Part shown: in pieces, positions 9,447 to 18,102 of the stretch
Position numbering within the stretch: the first letter of the stretch is position 1
Layout: each line of letters starts with the position of its first letter
NCBI RefSeq assembly: GCF_000286835.2
Contig: NZ_AJYD02000038.1
Span: 2,015,004 to 2,079,003, forward strand
DNA length: 64,000 bases
Direction of reading: 5' to 3'
From: Enterovibrio norvegicus FF-33
GTDB lineage: Bacteria > Pseudomonadota > Gammaproteobacteria > Enterobacterales > Vibrionaceae
Made by a program: the position numbers and the translations under genes
The notes under the pieces: model-generated
Seen by the model: the letters and a program-made list of their open reading frames with translations, nothing else
Told to the model about the DNA's origin: nothing
Database searches by the model: none

Positions 9447-10088
9447 ATGCCACGGATCCTATGCTTCGGTGATTCAAACACTTGGGGATACAACCCTTCC
9501 AATGGCGAGCGATGGCCTGATGGCGTTCGCTGGACATCACGACTTCAACAACACCTCAATGACGAATCGCAAAAGCCAACGGCGTGGACACTGATTGAAG
9601 AAGGCCTTAACGGACGCACCACCATGTGGAATGACGTGCTCAAACCTCACCGTGACGGCAGCGCGGCCTTGCCAATGGTCTTGCTGACCCATCGCCCGCT
9701 GGATTGGGTTGTCATCATGCTTGGCACGAATGATCTCAAATCTCAATACCCATCAGAGCCAGCATGGATAGCAGAAGGCGTTCGAAAGTTAGTGGGTCAG
9801 GTTCGCGAAACCGACAATGCAGGACAAACTGCACCGCAGATCCTTATCGTTTCTCCCGCGCCCATGCATGACGCCAATAAATGGGCGTCTGGTTTTATCA
9901 ATGGGAGAGAGAAATCACTGCAACTAGCGTCTTACTTCCACACCGTTGCAGAAGAAGAAGGCTGCTATTTCCTAGACGCAGGTCAAGTATGTGAAGCCTC
10001 ACCGATAGACGGTTTACACATAGATGCGCAAGGCCATGCAGCATTGGCAGCATTCATTTATGAAGCGCTGGAAGGGTTAACCGACTGA
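9447..10088 (+). CDS. SGNH/GDSL-type hydrolase (arylesterase-like)
   Basis: A 213-residue cytoplasmic SGNH hydrolase. Block I is CFGDSNTWGY with nucleophile Ser10, block III is GTND at 93-96, and block V is IDGLHID with Asp188 and His191. The N-terminal FGDSNTWGYNP form is typical of bacterial arylesterases/acetylxylan-esterase-like members (SsfX3/TesA-related). The start at 9447 has GGAG nine bases upstream and begins directly with the catalytic strand; the upstream in-frame extension has no such site. It probably hydrolyses a small ester; the physiological substrate is unknown. Confidence 0.85.
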   Translation: MPRILCFGDSNTWGYNPSNGERWPDGVRWTSRLQQHLNDESQKPTAWTLIEEGLNGRTTMWNDVLKPHRDGSAALPMVLLTHRPLDWVVIMLGTNDLKSQYPSEPAWIAEGVRKLVGQVRETDNAGQTAPQILIVSPAPMHDANKWASGFINGREKSLQLASYFHTVAEEEGCYFLDAGQVCEASPIDGLHIDAQGHAALAAFIYEALEGLTD

Positions 10089-10172
10089 TCCTGAAAATGT
10101 TCGCCACCTTAATATTAGATTAAGCCCGTATTGGCTAACACCGGAATGCTCACACACAACACAAGAAGAAAA

Positions 10173-10691
10173 ATGATGATTCGAACCCTTTTCGCCGTAC
10201 TTTCATTGCTGCTACTCACTGCTTGCCAATCCGTTCCCGACGGCGTGACGCCTGTGACGGGGTTCGACGAACAACGCTATCTTGGCAAATGGTATGAAGT
10301 AGCTCGTCTCGATCACAGCTTCGAGCGTGGTCTAAGCAATGTCACCGCCGAATACTCAGTGCGAGAAGATGGGGGTATCCGTGTGTTAAACCGTGGTTTT
10401 AACACAGAAGATCAAGAATGGTCTGACGCAGAAGGGCGAGCGTATTTCGTGGATGAGCGCGATACCGCGCATTTGGAAGTCTCTTTCTTTGGTCCTTTCT
10501 TTTCATCCTACGTGGTGTTCGAACTGGGTGAAGACTACGACTACGCATTCGTGTCAGGTTACAACACAAACTACCTCTGGCTGTTAGCTCGCACGCCCAC
10601 CGTTTCTGACGCACTACTGGCAGAATTCTTAACCATTGCAGAGGAAAAAGGGTTTAACATCAACGAGATTATCTTCCCCGTTCAAGAGTAA
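10173..10691 (+). CDS. blc: Blc-type outer membrane lipocalin
   Basis: A 172-residue lipoprotein. The signal peptide ends in the lipobox LTAC, and the lipocalin signature GKWYEVARLDHSFERG follows about 35 residues later; the NTNYLWLLARTP segment is also typical of the Blc/apolipoprotein D branch. These proteins bind fatty acids or lysophospholipids at the outer membrane and are usually stress-induced. The start at 10173 (MMIRT) is chosen because an AAGAAGA site precedes it and it gives a normal lipoprotein leader; the upstream 14-residue extension is unlikely. It stands alone between the esterase and a terminator-like hairpin. Confidence 0.88.
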   Translation: MMIRTLFAVLSLLLLTACQSVPDGVTPVTGFDEQRYLGKWYEVARLDHSFERGLSNVTAEYSVREDGGIRVLNRGFNTEDQEWSDAEGRAYFVDERDTAHLEVSFFGPFFSSYVVFELGEDYDYAFVSGYNTNYLWLLARTPTVSDALLAEFLTIAEEKGFNINEIIFPVQE

Positions 10692-10698
10692 TACAGAC

Positions 10699-10752
10699 TG
10701 AGCCTAATCACTTTCAACGAGAGATTGGGCTCAACTTCCCGCTTTTTGATTA
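10699..10752 (+). terminator. probable terminator after the lipocalin gene
   Basis: TGAGCCTAATC (10699-10709) pairs with GATTGGGCTCA (10723-10733) with one wobble. The T tract is displaced (CTTTTTG near 10741), so efficiency is uncertain. Confidence 0.45.
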
Positions 10753-10847
10753 AATATTCTGCAAACTCAGTCGCCCTTAAACAAAGGACTAAACTTCATC
10801 CTTCCTTTCTGCTTAAATAGCCCGATATTAATAAGATAATCAATAAT

Positions 10848-11051
10848 ATGCCGATAACGACTGATACCCCTGCAATGCGAGATACACTTGCTCGCCTGAA
10901 CCAAGATGCTATTGCCTCCATTGACACCAACGGAGAATGCAAGATTAAGGTCAACGATCTGTCTACCCTGCTTTCTGCTTACAAAATTGAGCTGAACAAA
11001 AACCGGGGCTTAAAAAAAGCAATGGGAAACGCAGCCAAGGCTGACGCTTAA
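10848..11051 (+). CDS. small hypothetical protein, 67 residues
   Basis: A short soluble protein, M-P-I-T-T-D start, with a lysine/asparagine-rich end (NKNRGLKKAMGNAAKADA) and no signal peptide or membrane segment. The sequence reads like a helical protein (two helices, about 10-27 and 35-60). The ribosome-binding site is weak. It is not recognised. The codon use resembles that of its neighbours, and it fills an otherwise empty gap, so it is probably real but could be spurious. Confidence 0.5.
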   Translation: MPITTDTPAMRDTLARLNQDAIASIDTNGECKIKVNDLSTLLSAYKIELNKNRGLKKAMGNAAKADA

Positions 11052-11107
11052 GTTTCACTAAGCCTTGAACCGGATGGCTGATGAAGCTTCGGTGACTCAG
11101 CCGACCC

Positions 11108-12115
11108 TTAGATCAGATCTTTCTTATCCAATATCCCTTTTTCAACCAATTGATTGAGCAATGCTCTGCACTTCTCTTGCAGCATGTCCCGCAGCAATCT
11201 GGCGGCGGGCGTGATCGATTGACGGCTAGGAAAGAGCAACCAAAGTTCCGATGGCTCAGGCGGAATCTCTAAATCTAAGCTGATAACTCTGCCGGCTAGA
11301 AGATCCGCAGCCATATCAAGTGATGACTTGGATGCCAAGCCTTTCCCTGAGACACACCAGCGCCTGACTAAATCAGCATCATTTGAGGCGCGATCCCCCC
11401 TCACCTTGATTTTTTGCTCACGCTCGCCATCTGAAAACACCCACACGTCATGCAATACGTCATTCAACTGATAGAGCAAAGCATTGTATTGCTGCAATTT
11501 TTGCAGCGGAACGGTGACTCGATTTCCCCTGTTTCCGCAGTTCACGCTTCCGCTTTGCGCTGCGCTATCCACTAGATCACCCTCTAAGAGACCGCTATCC
11601 ATAAGGTAATCCTGAGTGGCACAGAGAACGCGGGGAACGTTGCAGATCTTAAAACCATACACGTTTGCATCCGTTGGCGAGCCATATCGCAACGCCATAT
11701 CAACCGAATCACGGTAGAAATCAATGTTGCTGTCGCTGATACTCGCTCGCAATCTCACGTCTGGGTGCGTATCCATAAATTCATCAAGCCAAGGGAGGAT
11801 CACGTTGCGCCCTAAATCTGATGACAGCGCAATACGCACTTCACCATCGACAATGTCGAGGTCTTCTTTCACATTTTGCTTGGCTTGCGCCAGCATCAAC
11901 AACGCCTGTTCACATTGAGGAAGATAGCGCTCCCCAGCATTAGAAAGGCGCAACTGCCTTGTCGTCCGGATAAAAAGCTCAACACCAAGGACGCTTTCCA
12001 CACGCTTAACCGCCGCACTGGCGGTTGCCACACGCATATCCAATTGTGTCGCCGCGGCAGTAATGCTACGACACTCGGCCACTTTAAGGATGACTTGCAG
12101 ATCTTCAATCAACAT
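11108..12115 (-). CDS. LysR family transcriptional regulator
   Basis: A 335-residue LysR-type regulator. The N-terminal winged helix-turn-helix is clear (SITAAATQLDMRVATASAA, then RVESVLGVELFIRTTR) and a periplasmic-binding-protein-like effector domain follows from about residue 90. The ATG at 12115 is preferred; a TTG ten codons upstream keeps the frame but adds a non-family extension. It is divergent from the alcohol dehydrogenase at 12224 with about 108 bases between them, the usual arrangement for a LysR protein that controls the divergent gene. The effector is unknown. The effector domain is long, with an extra segment near residues 155-200. Confidence 0.88.
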   Translation of the reverse strand: MLIEDLQVILKVAECRSITAAATQLDMRVATASAAVKRVESVLGVELFIRTTRQLRLSNAGERYLPQCEQALLMLAQAKQNVKEDLDIVDGEVRIALSSDLGRNVILPWLDEFMDTHPDVRLRASISDSNIDFYRDSVDMALRYGSPTDANVYGFKICNVPRVLCATQDYLMDSGLLEGDLVDSAAQSGSVNCGNRGNRVTVPLQKLQQYNALLYQLNDVLHDVWVFSDGEREQKIKVRGDRASNDADLVRRWCVSGKGLASKSSLDMAADLLAGRVISLDLEIPPEPSELWLLFPSRQSITPAARLLRDMLQEKCRALLNQLVEKGILDKKDLI

Positions 12116-12223
12116 ATTGTCAAAAATAATTTGATAATCATTCAATTATTATGCTGTTTATTACAAACCAATCAACACCTATTCTCTCTTCAACGCACAA
12201 CATTGTGGATTCGGAGATAAAGC

Positions 12224-13249
12224 ATGAAAGCGATTGGATACTTAAACTCACTGCCTATTACTGATACAGAGTCATTGCTTGATATCGAGCTACCACAGCC
12301 TATCGCGACTGGCCATGATCTTTTGGTGAAAATCAAAGCCATTGCGGTTAATCCTGTGGATTACAAAATTCGCCAGAACATGGCGTCTGAAAATGGCGAG
12401 TACAAAGTGATTGGCTGGGATGCAGTGGGCGAAGTGATCGCAACCGGAGATGAGGTTAGCAAATTTCAAGCTGGCGACATCGTTTACTATGCAGGCGCAT
12501 TGGGCCGTCAGGGCAGCAACGCAGAATACCAACTGGTCGATGAGCGCATCGTTGGACATAAACCGAAAAGCTTATCCGACTCCGAAGCAGCGGCACTGCC
12601 ACTCACAACCATTACCGCATATGAACTTTTGTTCGATCATCTAGCATTGGCGCAGCAAGATCCAGAATCCAAAGAGAAATCAGGCGATGTCCTTTTGGTT
12701 GTTGGTGCGGCAGGTGGTGTAGGTTCTATCTTAGTGCAGCTTGCAAAACAGCTTACTGGCGCAACCATCATTGCAACCGCATCACGTGAAAGCTCGCAAG
12801 CTTGGGTGACCAAACTGGGTGCGGATCATGTGGTTGACCACACCAAACCGCTTCAGACTCAAATCGATGCATTGGACGTTGGCCAAGTCACCCATGTTGC
12901 CAGTTTGAACTGCACCGAAGACTATTTTGATACCTATACGGAACTGCTTGCCCCGTTTGGCAAGATTGCACTGATTGACGACCCAAAGACAATGAACATT
13001 CACAAAATCAAACCAAAGAGTTTATCGCTGCATTGGGAGTTCATGTTTGCTCGCTCGATGTTTGAAGCAAAAGATATGGATAAGCAAGGCCAGTTGTTAA
13101 ATCGCGTGGCGGAGTTGGTTGATTTGGGCCACATTCAAACCACCGCAGGCAAACATCTGGGCAAAATCAACGCAGGCAACCTGCGTCAAGCCCATGAAGA
13201 ATTAGAGTCCGGACGCTCAATCGGCAAGATCGTATTGGAAGGGTTCTAA
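12224..13249 (+). CDS. zinc-type alcohol dehydrogenase-like / quinone oxidoreductase family protein
   Basis: A 341-residue medium-chain dehydrogenase/reductase. The N-terminal GroES-like domain includes AVNPVDYKIRQ, and the NAD(P)-binding Rossmann fold carries VVGAAGGVGSI near residue 165. The zinc ligands of true alcohol dehydrogenases are not seen, which fits the ZADH1/quinone reductase branch. It probably reduces quinones or enones with NADPH. It is divergent from the LysR gene and followed 54 bases later by an ABM monooxygenase, a common pairing for quinone or electrophile detoxification; the functional link is inferred. Confidence 0.88.
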   Translation: MKAIGYLNSLPITDTESLLDIELPQPIATGHDLLVKIKAIAVNPVDYKIRQNMASENGEYKVIGWDAVGEVIATGDEVSKFQAGDIVYYAGALGRQGSNAEYQLVDERIVGHKPKSLSDSEAAALPLTTITAYELLFDHLALAQQDPESKEKSGDVLLVVGAAGGVGSILVQLAKQLTGATIIATASRESSQAWVTKLGADHVVDHTKPLQTQIDALDVGQVTHVASLNCTEDYFDTYTELLAPFGKIALIDDPKTMNIHKIKPKSLSLHWEFMFARSMFEAKDMDKQGQLLNRVAELVDLGHIQTTAGKHLGKINAGNLRQAHEELESGRSIGKIVLEGF

Positions 13250-13303
13250 TAAACCGAATACAGATTTACGCTGCTAACAGTCAAACTTAAAAAGGACAAG
13301 AAC

Positions 13304-13594
13304 ATGACCAAATTAACCATCGTCGCCAACATTATTGCTAACGAAGACAAGATTGAATTGGTGAAAACAGAGCTTTTGAAGCTGATTGAGATCACCCGCG
13401 GAGAAGAAGGCTGCTTGCAGTATGACTTGCACCAGGACAACGAGAACCAAGCACACTTCATGTTTTATGAAAACTGGGTAAACCGCGACCTTTGGCAAAC
13501 ACACATGAGCGCGCAACATCTTGCTGACTACTTAGCGGCAACAGACGGCGCTGTCGCGAGTTTCACTCTGAACGAAATGACCGTGATTGGCTGA
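13304..13594 (+). CDS. antibiotic biosynthesis monooxygenase (ABM) domain protein
   Basis: A 96-residue dimeric alpha-beta barrel protein of the ABM/YgiN/LsrG group. The typical features are an N-terminal strand (LTIVANIIANEDKIELV), EEGCLQYDLHQDNENQAHFMFYENW, and AQHLADYL. Members of this group oxidise quinols or act as isomerases. The start at 13304 has an AAGGACA site. It is probably co-transcribed with the dehydrogenase and ends at the terminator at 13646. Confidence 0.88.
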   Translation: MTKLTIVANIIANEDKIELVKTELLKLIEITRGEEGCLQYDLHQDNENQAHFMFYENWVNRDLWQTHMSAQHLADYLAATDGAVASFTLNEMTVIG

Positions 13595-13645
13595 TTCTTT
13601 GGCCAACAATAACATGTACATATAAACGCACATTTTCAAGTAATC

Positions 13646-13672
13646 AAAGAGGGGCGACAGCCCCTCTTTACG
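13646..13672 (+). terminator. intrinsic terminator
   Basis: AAAGAGGGGC, loop GACA, GCCCCTCTTT: a ten-pair stem ending the dehydrogenase-ABM operon. The stem's A/T end makes it usable from both sides. Confidence 0.85.
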
Positions 13673-13763
13673 CATCACGTTTTATACCCGTTAAATTGGT
13701 GATTTAGGCTTTCTTGACGTTGCCGGTTCCGCAATCGAATTACCGATATAAGCCCAATATTTA

Positions 13764-13889
13764 TCAGTGACCACAGCCCATCATAGAAAAGCTTGGCATG
13801 TCCCAACTGTGTGTCCAATGCGTATCAAAAGCGTATGCAGTTCCCATCAAACCAAATAGAACCAAAGCGCCGATTGCCAATTTTTTCAT
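13764..13889 (-). CDS. 41-residue secreted His/Met/Trp-rich peptide
   Basis: A short minus-strand gene with a good ribosome-binding site (AAGGAA eight bases before the ATG at 13889). The first 20 residues are a textbook Sec signal peptide (positive KK, hydrophobic core, ending TAYA). The predicted mature peptide is 21 residues with three His, three Met, two Trp and one Cys, ending MMGCGH, which suggests metal binding or a redox role. I do not recognise it. The gene stands alone between the terminator at 13646 and the EamA gene. Evidence for its reality is the combination of ribosome-binding site and signal peptide; length is the main weakness. Confidence 0.6.
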   Translation of the reverse strand: MKKLAIGALVLFGLMGTAYAFDTHWTHSWDMPSFSMMGCGH

Positions 13890-14218
13890 TGCGTGTTCCT
13901 TTTTCTTATTATGCAAAAATCGGCGCTAGTATCGTTGTTTTCATTGGAATAAAAAGCCGATTTACGTAGCTTTACCTTGCTTTATGAATTAACAGGAAAA
14001 GGCATTGCGTGCGGGAGTCTGTCGACACAAATGTACGAGTTCTCTCTTTGGCTCCCCAACTTTTCTCGTTTAACCCAATCCACACTCATCACCAAATCAC
14101 ACCCATCACTTCAAGTCGTTAAATCTTTCTTAGGTTGTAGCGTTCCAACAGATACGTTCTAATCACTCTCTTGCACGTCGCATTCACGCTATTTGTCTTC
14201 GCCAAGGATTGCCAACTG
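13890..14218. other. intergenic region, no gene seen
   Basis: About 330 bases between the small secreted peptide and the EamA transporter gene. It must hold the promoters of both. A 61-codon open frame here has a weak start and no recognisable features, so I do not call it. Confidence 0.5.
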
Positions 14219-15094
14219 ATGTTAAAAAGCTCTATCCCTTTTATATTCGTATTGCTCTGGAGTACAGGTTTTGTTGGCGCAAAATTTGGCCTGCTGGACT
14301 CGAACGCTGCCACGTTTCTCTTGATTCGTATGGTGCTAAATGTGCTGGTGTTCTTGGTTATTCTGGCCGTGATGAGACCGATGATGCCCAGAGGAAAGCT
14401 GCTTGTTCATGCGCTGGTGTCCGGATTCTTGATTCACGGGTTCTACTTAGGTGGCGTATTCGCCGCCATTCAATTAGGGATGCCTGCGGGCTTGTCATCC
14501 TTGCTGGTAGGGTTTCAGCCTATTCTCACTGCGGTGATTGTCGTGAATACCTCGGCGGAAAGACTCAGCTTCTCGCAATGGCTAGGGCTTGTTGCAGGCA
14601 TCGTTGGGATTGCTTTTGTCGTACAAGGGAAAATGAGCTGGGGTATGGATGCGCAACCGCTTTATGCCTACATATTCATTGGCTCTGCACTGCTTGGTAT
14701 TACCTTCGGCACCTTGTACCAAAAACGCTTTTGTCAGGGTATGAACTTGGTGGCCTCGGCCATGTGGCAATATGTCGCGGCAGCTGTCGTATTCTTACCT
14801 GTCGTTTGGTTCGTCCAAGGTTTCCAGGTGACATGGACACTCACTTTTACTCTGACGATGATTTGGTCCGTGCTCGTGCTTTCCGTTGTGGCTGTCTTGT
14901 TGTATCTCTATATGGTCGGTCAAGGTGCGGCATCCAAAGTCACGTCATACATTTACCTTGTTCCGCCGCTGGCAGCCATCCAAGGCTGGCTGTTTTTTGA
15001 TGAAGCGTTTTCCGGCGCGACATTGATCGGCTTTGCCTGTTGTGCGCTGGCGGTGTATTTGGTGATGAAAGCGCCGAAGCTCTCCTTTCGATAA
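14219..15094 (+). CDS. EamA/DMT family transporter
   Basis: A 291-residue inner membrane protein with about ten transmembrane segments in two EamA repeats. The N-terminus (FIFVLLWSTGFVGAKFGL) is characteristic of the drug/metabolite transporter superfamily (RhaT/YdcZ relatives). The start at 14219 follows AAGGA at about 14 bases; an upstream frame extension has no site. It is probably a metabolite exporter; the substrate is unknown. Confidence 0.88.
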   Translation: MLKSSIPFIFVLLWSTGFVGAKFGLLDSNAATFLLIRMVLNVLVFLVILAVMRPMMPRGKLLVHALVSGFLIHGFYLGGVFAAIQLGMPAGLSSLLVGFQPILTAVIVVNTSAERLSFSQWLGLVAGIVGIAFVVQGKMSWGMDAQPLYAYIFIGSALLGITFGTLYQKRFCQGMNLVASAMWQYVAAAVVFLPVVWFVQGFQVTWTLTFTLTMIWSVLVLSVVAVLLYLYMVGQGAASKVTSYIYLVPPLAAIQGWLFFDEAFSGATLIGFACCALAVYLVMKAPKLSFR

Positions 15095-15108
15095 TCTAAT
15101 TTCAATGA

Positions 15109-15143
15109 ATACTGGCTGAGGGCACGTTTCTCTCAGTCAGTAT
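15109..15143 (+). terminator. probable terminator after the EamA gene
   Basis: ATACTGGCTGAG (15109-15120) pairs with CTCAGTCAGTAT (15132-15143), 12 pairs with one wobble, 15 bases after the stop codon. The following T content is modest. Confidence 0.5.
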
Positions 15144-15200
15144 CTTGTTCAGGTTTTCCCATTGTCTTGCCTAGTCGAGCCATTCTTTTCTACTTTCTTT

Positions 15201-15232
15201 CTCTTTTTCTCTTTTTCTCTTTTTCTCTTTTT
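15201..15232. repeat. octamer microsatellite, (CTCTTTTT)x4
   Basis: Four perfect tandem copies of CTCTTTTT, flanked by further pyrimidine-rich sequence from about 15185 to 15236. It lies about 180 bases upstream of the YfcC-type transporter gene, in the region where its promoter should be. Confidence 0.9.
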
Positions 15233-15409
15233 CTTTATGCATTGTCGCAACTCATCTATCACACCGCTCAATCCTTAATCAGTCATACTCTCTGCTTTTT
15301 GAGCGAAAATAAGGATTAGTGAATTACCTCTCCGCAACAAATGAAATGCTTTGACTTTTTATTCGGATTTAACGACATTTTATGCCCCTTTTATTTTGAG
15401 AATGATGGA

Positions 15410-16939
15410 ATGTCTCAAACACATGTTCAAACCCAAGATGGGGTGTCTGATCACAAAAAATGGCAAATGCCTGACACCCTAATTTTGATTTTTATCGTTG
15501 GCCTTTTCGCTGCTGCAATGACGTATCTGATCCCTGTGGGTCAGTTTGACAGCCAGCAAATTTCCTTCATGGTCGACGGCGCTGAAAAAACACGCACCGT
15601 GATCAACCCTGAGTCTTTTCGTTTGGTCACTGACGAAAACGGAGATTCAGTTTACAACCAAGTACAATTCTTCGCATCGGGCGGTGGTATTGGCTTGATG
15701 AATTTCCCGTTTGAAGGTCTGGTTTCAGGCTCAAAATGGGGTTCAGCGATTGGCGTGATCATGTTCATGCTGATCATCGGGGGTGCGTTTGGCATTGTCA
15801 TGCGCACAGGTACCATTGATAACGGTATCTTGAAGCTCATCGACAAGACCAAAGGCAGTGAAGCGCTGTTTATTCCTGTGCTATTTTCGCTGTTCTCACT
15901 TGGCGGTGCCGTATTCGGCATGGGAGAAGAAGCCGTCGCGTTTGCCATTATCATTGCGCCATTAATGGTTCGTCTTGGCTATGATGGCATCACGACGGTG
16001 ATGGTCACGTATGTCGCCACGCAGGTGGGATTTGCTACCTCGTGGATGAACCCATTCTCGGTGGCTATCGCACAAGGCATTGCAGGTGTTCCTGTACTGT
16101 CAGGCATGTCATTTCGCATGACGATGTGGGCAGGCTTCACCCTCATTGGTATTGCCTTTACCATGATGTATGCCGCCAAAATCAAAGCCAACCCGAAAGC
16201 TTCCTACAGTTTCGAATCTGATGCGTATTTGAAAGACAAAGCACAAGAAGATAACGAAGCGCGTTGGGGCTTTGGCGACACGTTAGTGATCCTGACAGTG
16301 ATTGCGACCACCATCTGGGTTGTCTGGGGTGTGGTCATGCATGCATGGTACATTCCTGAAATCGCATCCCAGTTCTTCACCATGGGCTTCGTGGTCGCCA
16401 TTATCGCTATCCTTTTTAAGCTCAACAACATGCGCTTTAATGATGTGGCTGACGCATTCAAAGAAGGCGCTGGTATCATGCTCGCACCGGCTTTACTGGT
16501 TGGCTTCGCTAAGGGCGTGTTACTGCTTCTTGGTGGCGGTTCAGACGACCCCAGCGTGCTAAACACGATTTTGCACAATGCCGGGGGCGCAATCAGTGAA
16601 TTGCCTTCTGCAGCGGCGGCTTGGTTGATGTATGTGTTCCAGTCTGTGTTCAACTTCTTTGTGACCTCAGGATCTGGGCAAGCAGCACTCACCATGCCTT
16701 TACTGGCTCCGTTGTCCGACATTGCAGGCGTAACACGCCAAGTCGCGGTACTGGCCTTCCAATTGGGCGATGGTTTTACCAACATTATTGTGCCGACGTC
16801 GGCATCTTTGATGGCGACACTGGGTGTATGTCGTATTGATTGGGGCAACTGGGCACGATTTGTTTGGCGCTTTATGCTGTTGCTTTTTACCATCGCAAGT
16901 GTCACGGTAATTGGCGCGCACATGATGGGCTTTGCCTAG
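15410..16939 (+). CDS. YfcC family transporter (C4-dicarboxylate / basic amino acid carrier type)
   Basis: A 509-residue inner membrane carrier. After a soluble N-terminus, the first membrane helix is followed by a periplasmic loop (PVGQFDSQQISFMVDG). About 12 hydrophobic segments follow, including GGAFGIVMRTGTID and a late conserved FFVTSGSGQAALTMPLLAP. These motifs are typical of the YfcC/DcuC-like family, whose members are annotated as C4-dicarboxylate anaerobic carriers, but several move arginine, ornithine or dipeptides. The ATG at 15410 begins the family-like N-terminus; an open frame upstream to 15341 is possible. The next gene is a succinylglutamate-desuccinylase-like enzyme, which suggests the cargo is an N-acylated amino acid. 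Confidence 0.85.
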   Translation: MSQTHVQTQDGVSDHKKWQMPDTLILIFIVGLFAAAMTYLIPVGQFDSQQISFMVDGAEKTRTVINPESFRLVTDENGDSVYNQVQFFASGGGIGLMNFPFEGLVSGSKWGSAIGVIMFMLIIGGAFGIVMRTGTIDNGILKLIDKTKGSEALFIPVLFSLFSLGGAVFGMGEEAVAFAIIIAPLMVRLGYDGITTVMVTYVATQVGFATSWMNPFSVAIAQGIAGVPVLSGMSFRMTMWAGFTLIGIAFTMMYAAKIKANPKASYSFESDAYLKDKAQEDNEARWGFGDTLVILTVIATTIWVVWGVVMHAWYIPEIASQFFTMGFVVAIIAILFKLNNMRFNDVADAFKEGAGIMLAPALLVGFAKGVLLLLGGGSDDPSVLNTILHNAGGAISELPSAAAAWLMYVFQSVFNFFVTSGSGQAALTMPLLAPLSDIAGVTRQVAVLAFQLGDGFTNIIVPTSASLMATLGVCRIDWGNWARFVWRFMLLLFTIASVTVIGAHMMGFA

Positions 16940-16979
16940 CATCAACGCAGCATGCCCAAGGCAATAAATGAATAACAAG

Positions 16980-17006
16980 GGCGAGATAGACATCTCGCCT
17001 TTTTTT
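16980..17006 (+). terminator. intrinsic terminator between transporter and AstE-like gene
   Basis: GGCGAGAT, loop AGAC, ATCTCGCC and seven T residues. It ends only about 15 bases before the next start codon. Confidence 0.9.
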
Positions 17007-17020
17007 GACCTGAATAGAGT

Positions 17021-18037
17021 ATGGCGACACGCAGTATGACAACAATTATTGAAGGTAATCAAATCGACGGGCTGGCCGTGATCAGCGCATTAGATGTCAA
17101 TCAGCTAGACGCAGGACAACACAAATTCTGGTTCCGCGCAGCCACCAATGCATTAGGCCAATCGCAACACTTACCTGTCTGGGTATTTAAAGGCGAAAAA
17201 GCAGGCAAGAAGATTGTCATTACTGCGGGCGTTCATGGCGATGAATACAACGGTGTGTTGGCAGCGCAAGCCATTGCCCGAGAGCTGAAAAGCAAAGAAA
17301 TCGCTGGCTGCATAACCATTATTCCAACACTGAATCTCTCCGGCCTGCTTAACCACAGCCGCGACTTTGATTCGTCTGATCCCGATGTATCCTGTGGCAA
17401 TCTCAACCGCCACTTTCCGGGTAATGCTGACGGCAATGAGCCACAGCGTTTTCTTCATGCGATCTGGCACAACTTGATGAAGCCAAACGCGGAACTCGCG
17501 ATCGACCTACATACCCAAACCACCGGCACCGTTTACCCGCTGTATGCGTTTGCAGATTTTCGCATTGCTGATGCTGTCAACATGGCGCGATTGATGAATC
17601 CTGATGCGATTTTGGACGACCCGGGTGACCCAGGCATATTGGAAACCGTGTGGAATGAAAGCAATATTCCAAGCATCACGGTTGAACTTGGCGTGGGCCG
17701 TTATACCGACACTGTTATGGTCGCGCGGGCAGTCGATGGCGCAATGAATATTTTCAAGCATTATAATCTGCTTGATGAAATGCCTCAGGCGATAACCCCC
17801 GCCATTGAAAGTGCGCGCGTCACCAGTCTTCGTGCCATTCAAGGTGGCTTTATTTTGCCGCAAGTTTCACTGATGCAGCATGTAGAAACCGATCAACTCC
17901 TTGCCGTTCAATACGACAGCTTTGGTGAAGAAGTACATCAGTATCGCGCGCCTGAATCAGCAGTGGTACTCAGCCACAATGTGGAATCTATGCGTGCTGC
18001 GGGCGCGTTGGTGATTCGTCTCATTCATCCGCAATAA
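17021..18037 (+). CDS. succinylglutamate desuccinylase / aspartoacylase family deacylase
   Basis: A 338-residue zinc carboxypeptidase-fold deacylase of the AstE/AspA family. Zinc ligands His72 and Glu75 lie in GVHGDEYNG and the third is His164 in IDLHTQT; Glu222 in TVELGVGR is the likely catalytic base. The family removes acyl groups from N-acyl amino acids. True AstE usually sits with astCABD, which is absent here, so the substrate is probably different. The start could be 17021 or 17036; neither has a good ribosome-binding site, and the terminator just upstream leaves little leader. Its pairing with the YfcC-type transporter suggests uptake followed by deacylation. Confidence 0.82.
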   Translation: MATRSMTTIIEGNQIDGLAVISALDVNQLDAGQHKFWFRAATNALGQSQHLPVWVFKGEKAGKKIVITAGVHGDEYNGVLAAQAIARELKSKEIAGCITIIPTLNLSGLLNHSRDFDSSDPDVSCGNLNRHFPGNADGNEPQRFLHAIWHNLMKPNAELAIDLHTQTTGTVYPLYAFADFRIADAVNMARLMNPDAILDDPGDPGILETVWNESNIPSITVELGVGRYTDTVMVARAVDGAMNIFKHYNLLDEMPQAITPAIESARVTSLRAIQGGFILPQVSLMQHVETDQLLAVQYDSFGEEVHQYRAPESAVVLSHNVESMRAAGALVIRLIHPQ

Positions 18038-18087
18038 GTTACGCCAATTCGGAAAATCCCCCATGTTCGTTTAGTTTGTCGAATTGA

Positions 18088-18102
18088 CAGTCAAAATAAG
18101 AA
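18088..18102. promoter_or_regulatory. candidate SypG enhancer site upstream of the wzy/kinase operon
   Basis: CAGTCA-AAA-TAAGAA, the weakest member of the shared dyad TTSTCA-N3-TGASAA. It lies 93 bases before the -24 element at 18195 and overlaps the left arm of the terminator at 18098. Confidence 0.45.

Noticed and set aside
14209-15000. 263-codon open frame in another phase over the EamA gene
   Set aside because: It shares its whole length with the EamA gene, which has clear transmembrane and family motifs; the other frame is Cys/Arg-rich and lacks features.
16204-16923. 239-codon minus-strand frame opposite the YfcC-type gene
   Set aside because: Antisense shadow of a strong membrane transporter gene, with no supporting features.
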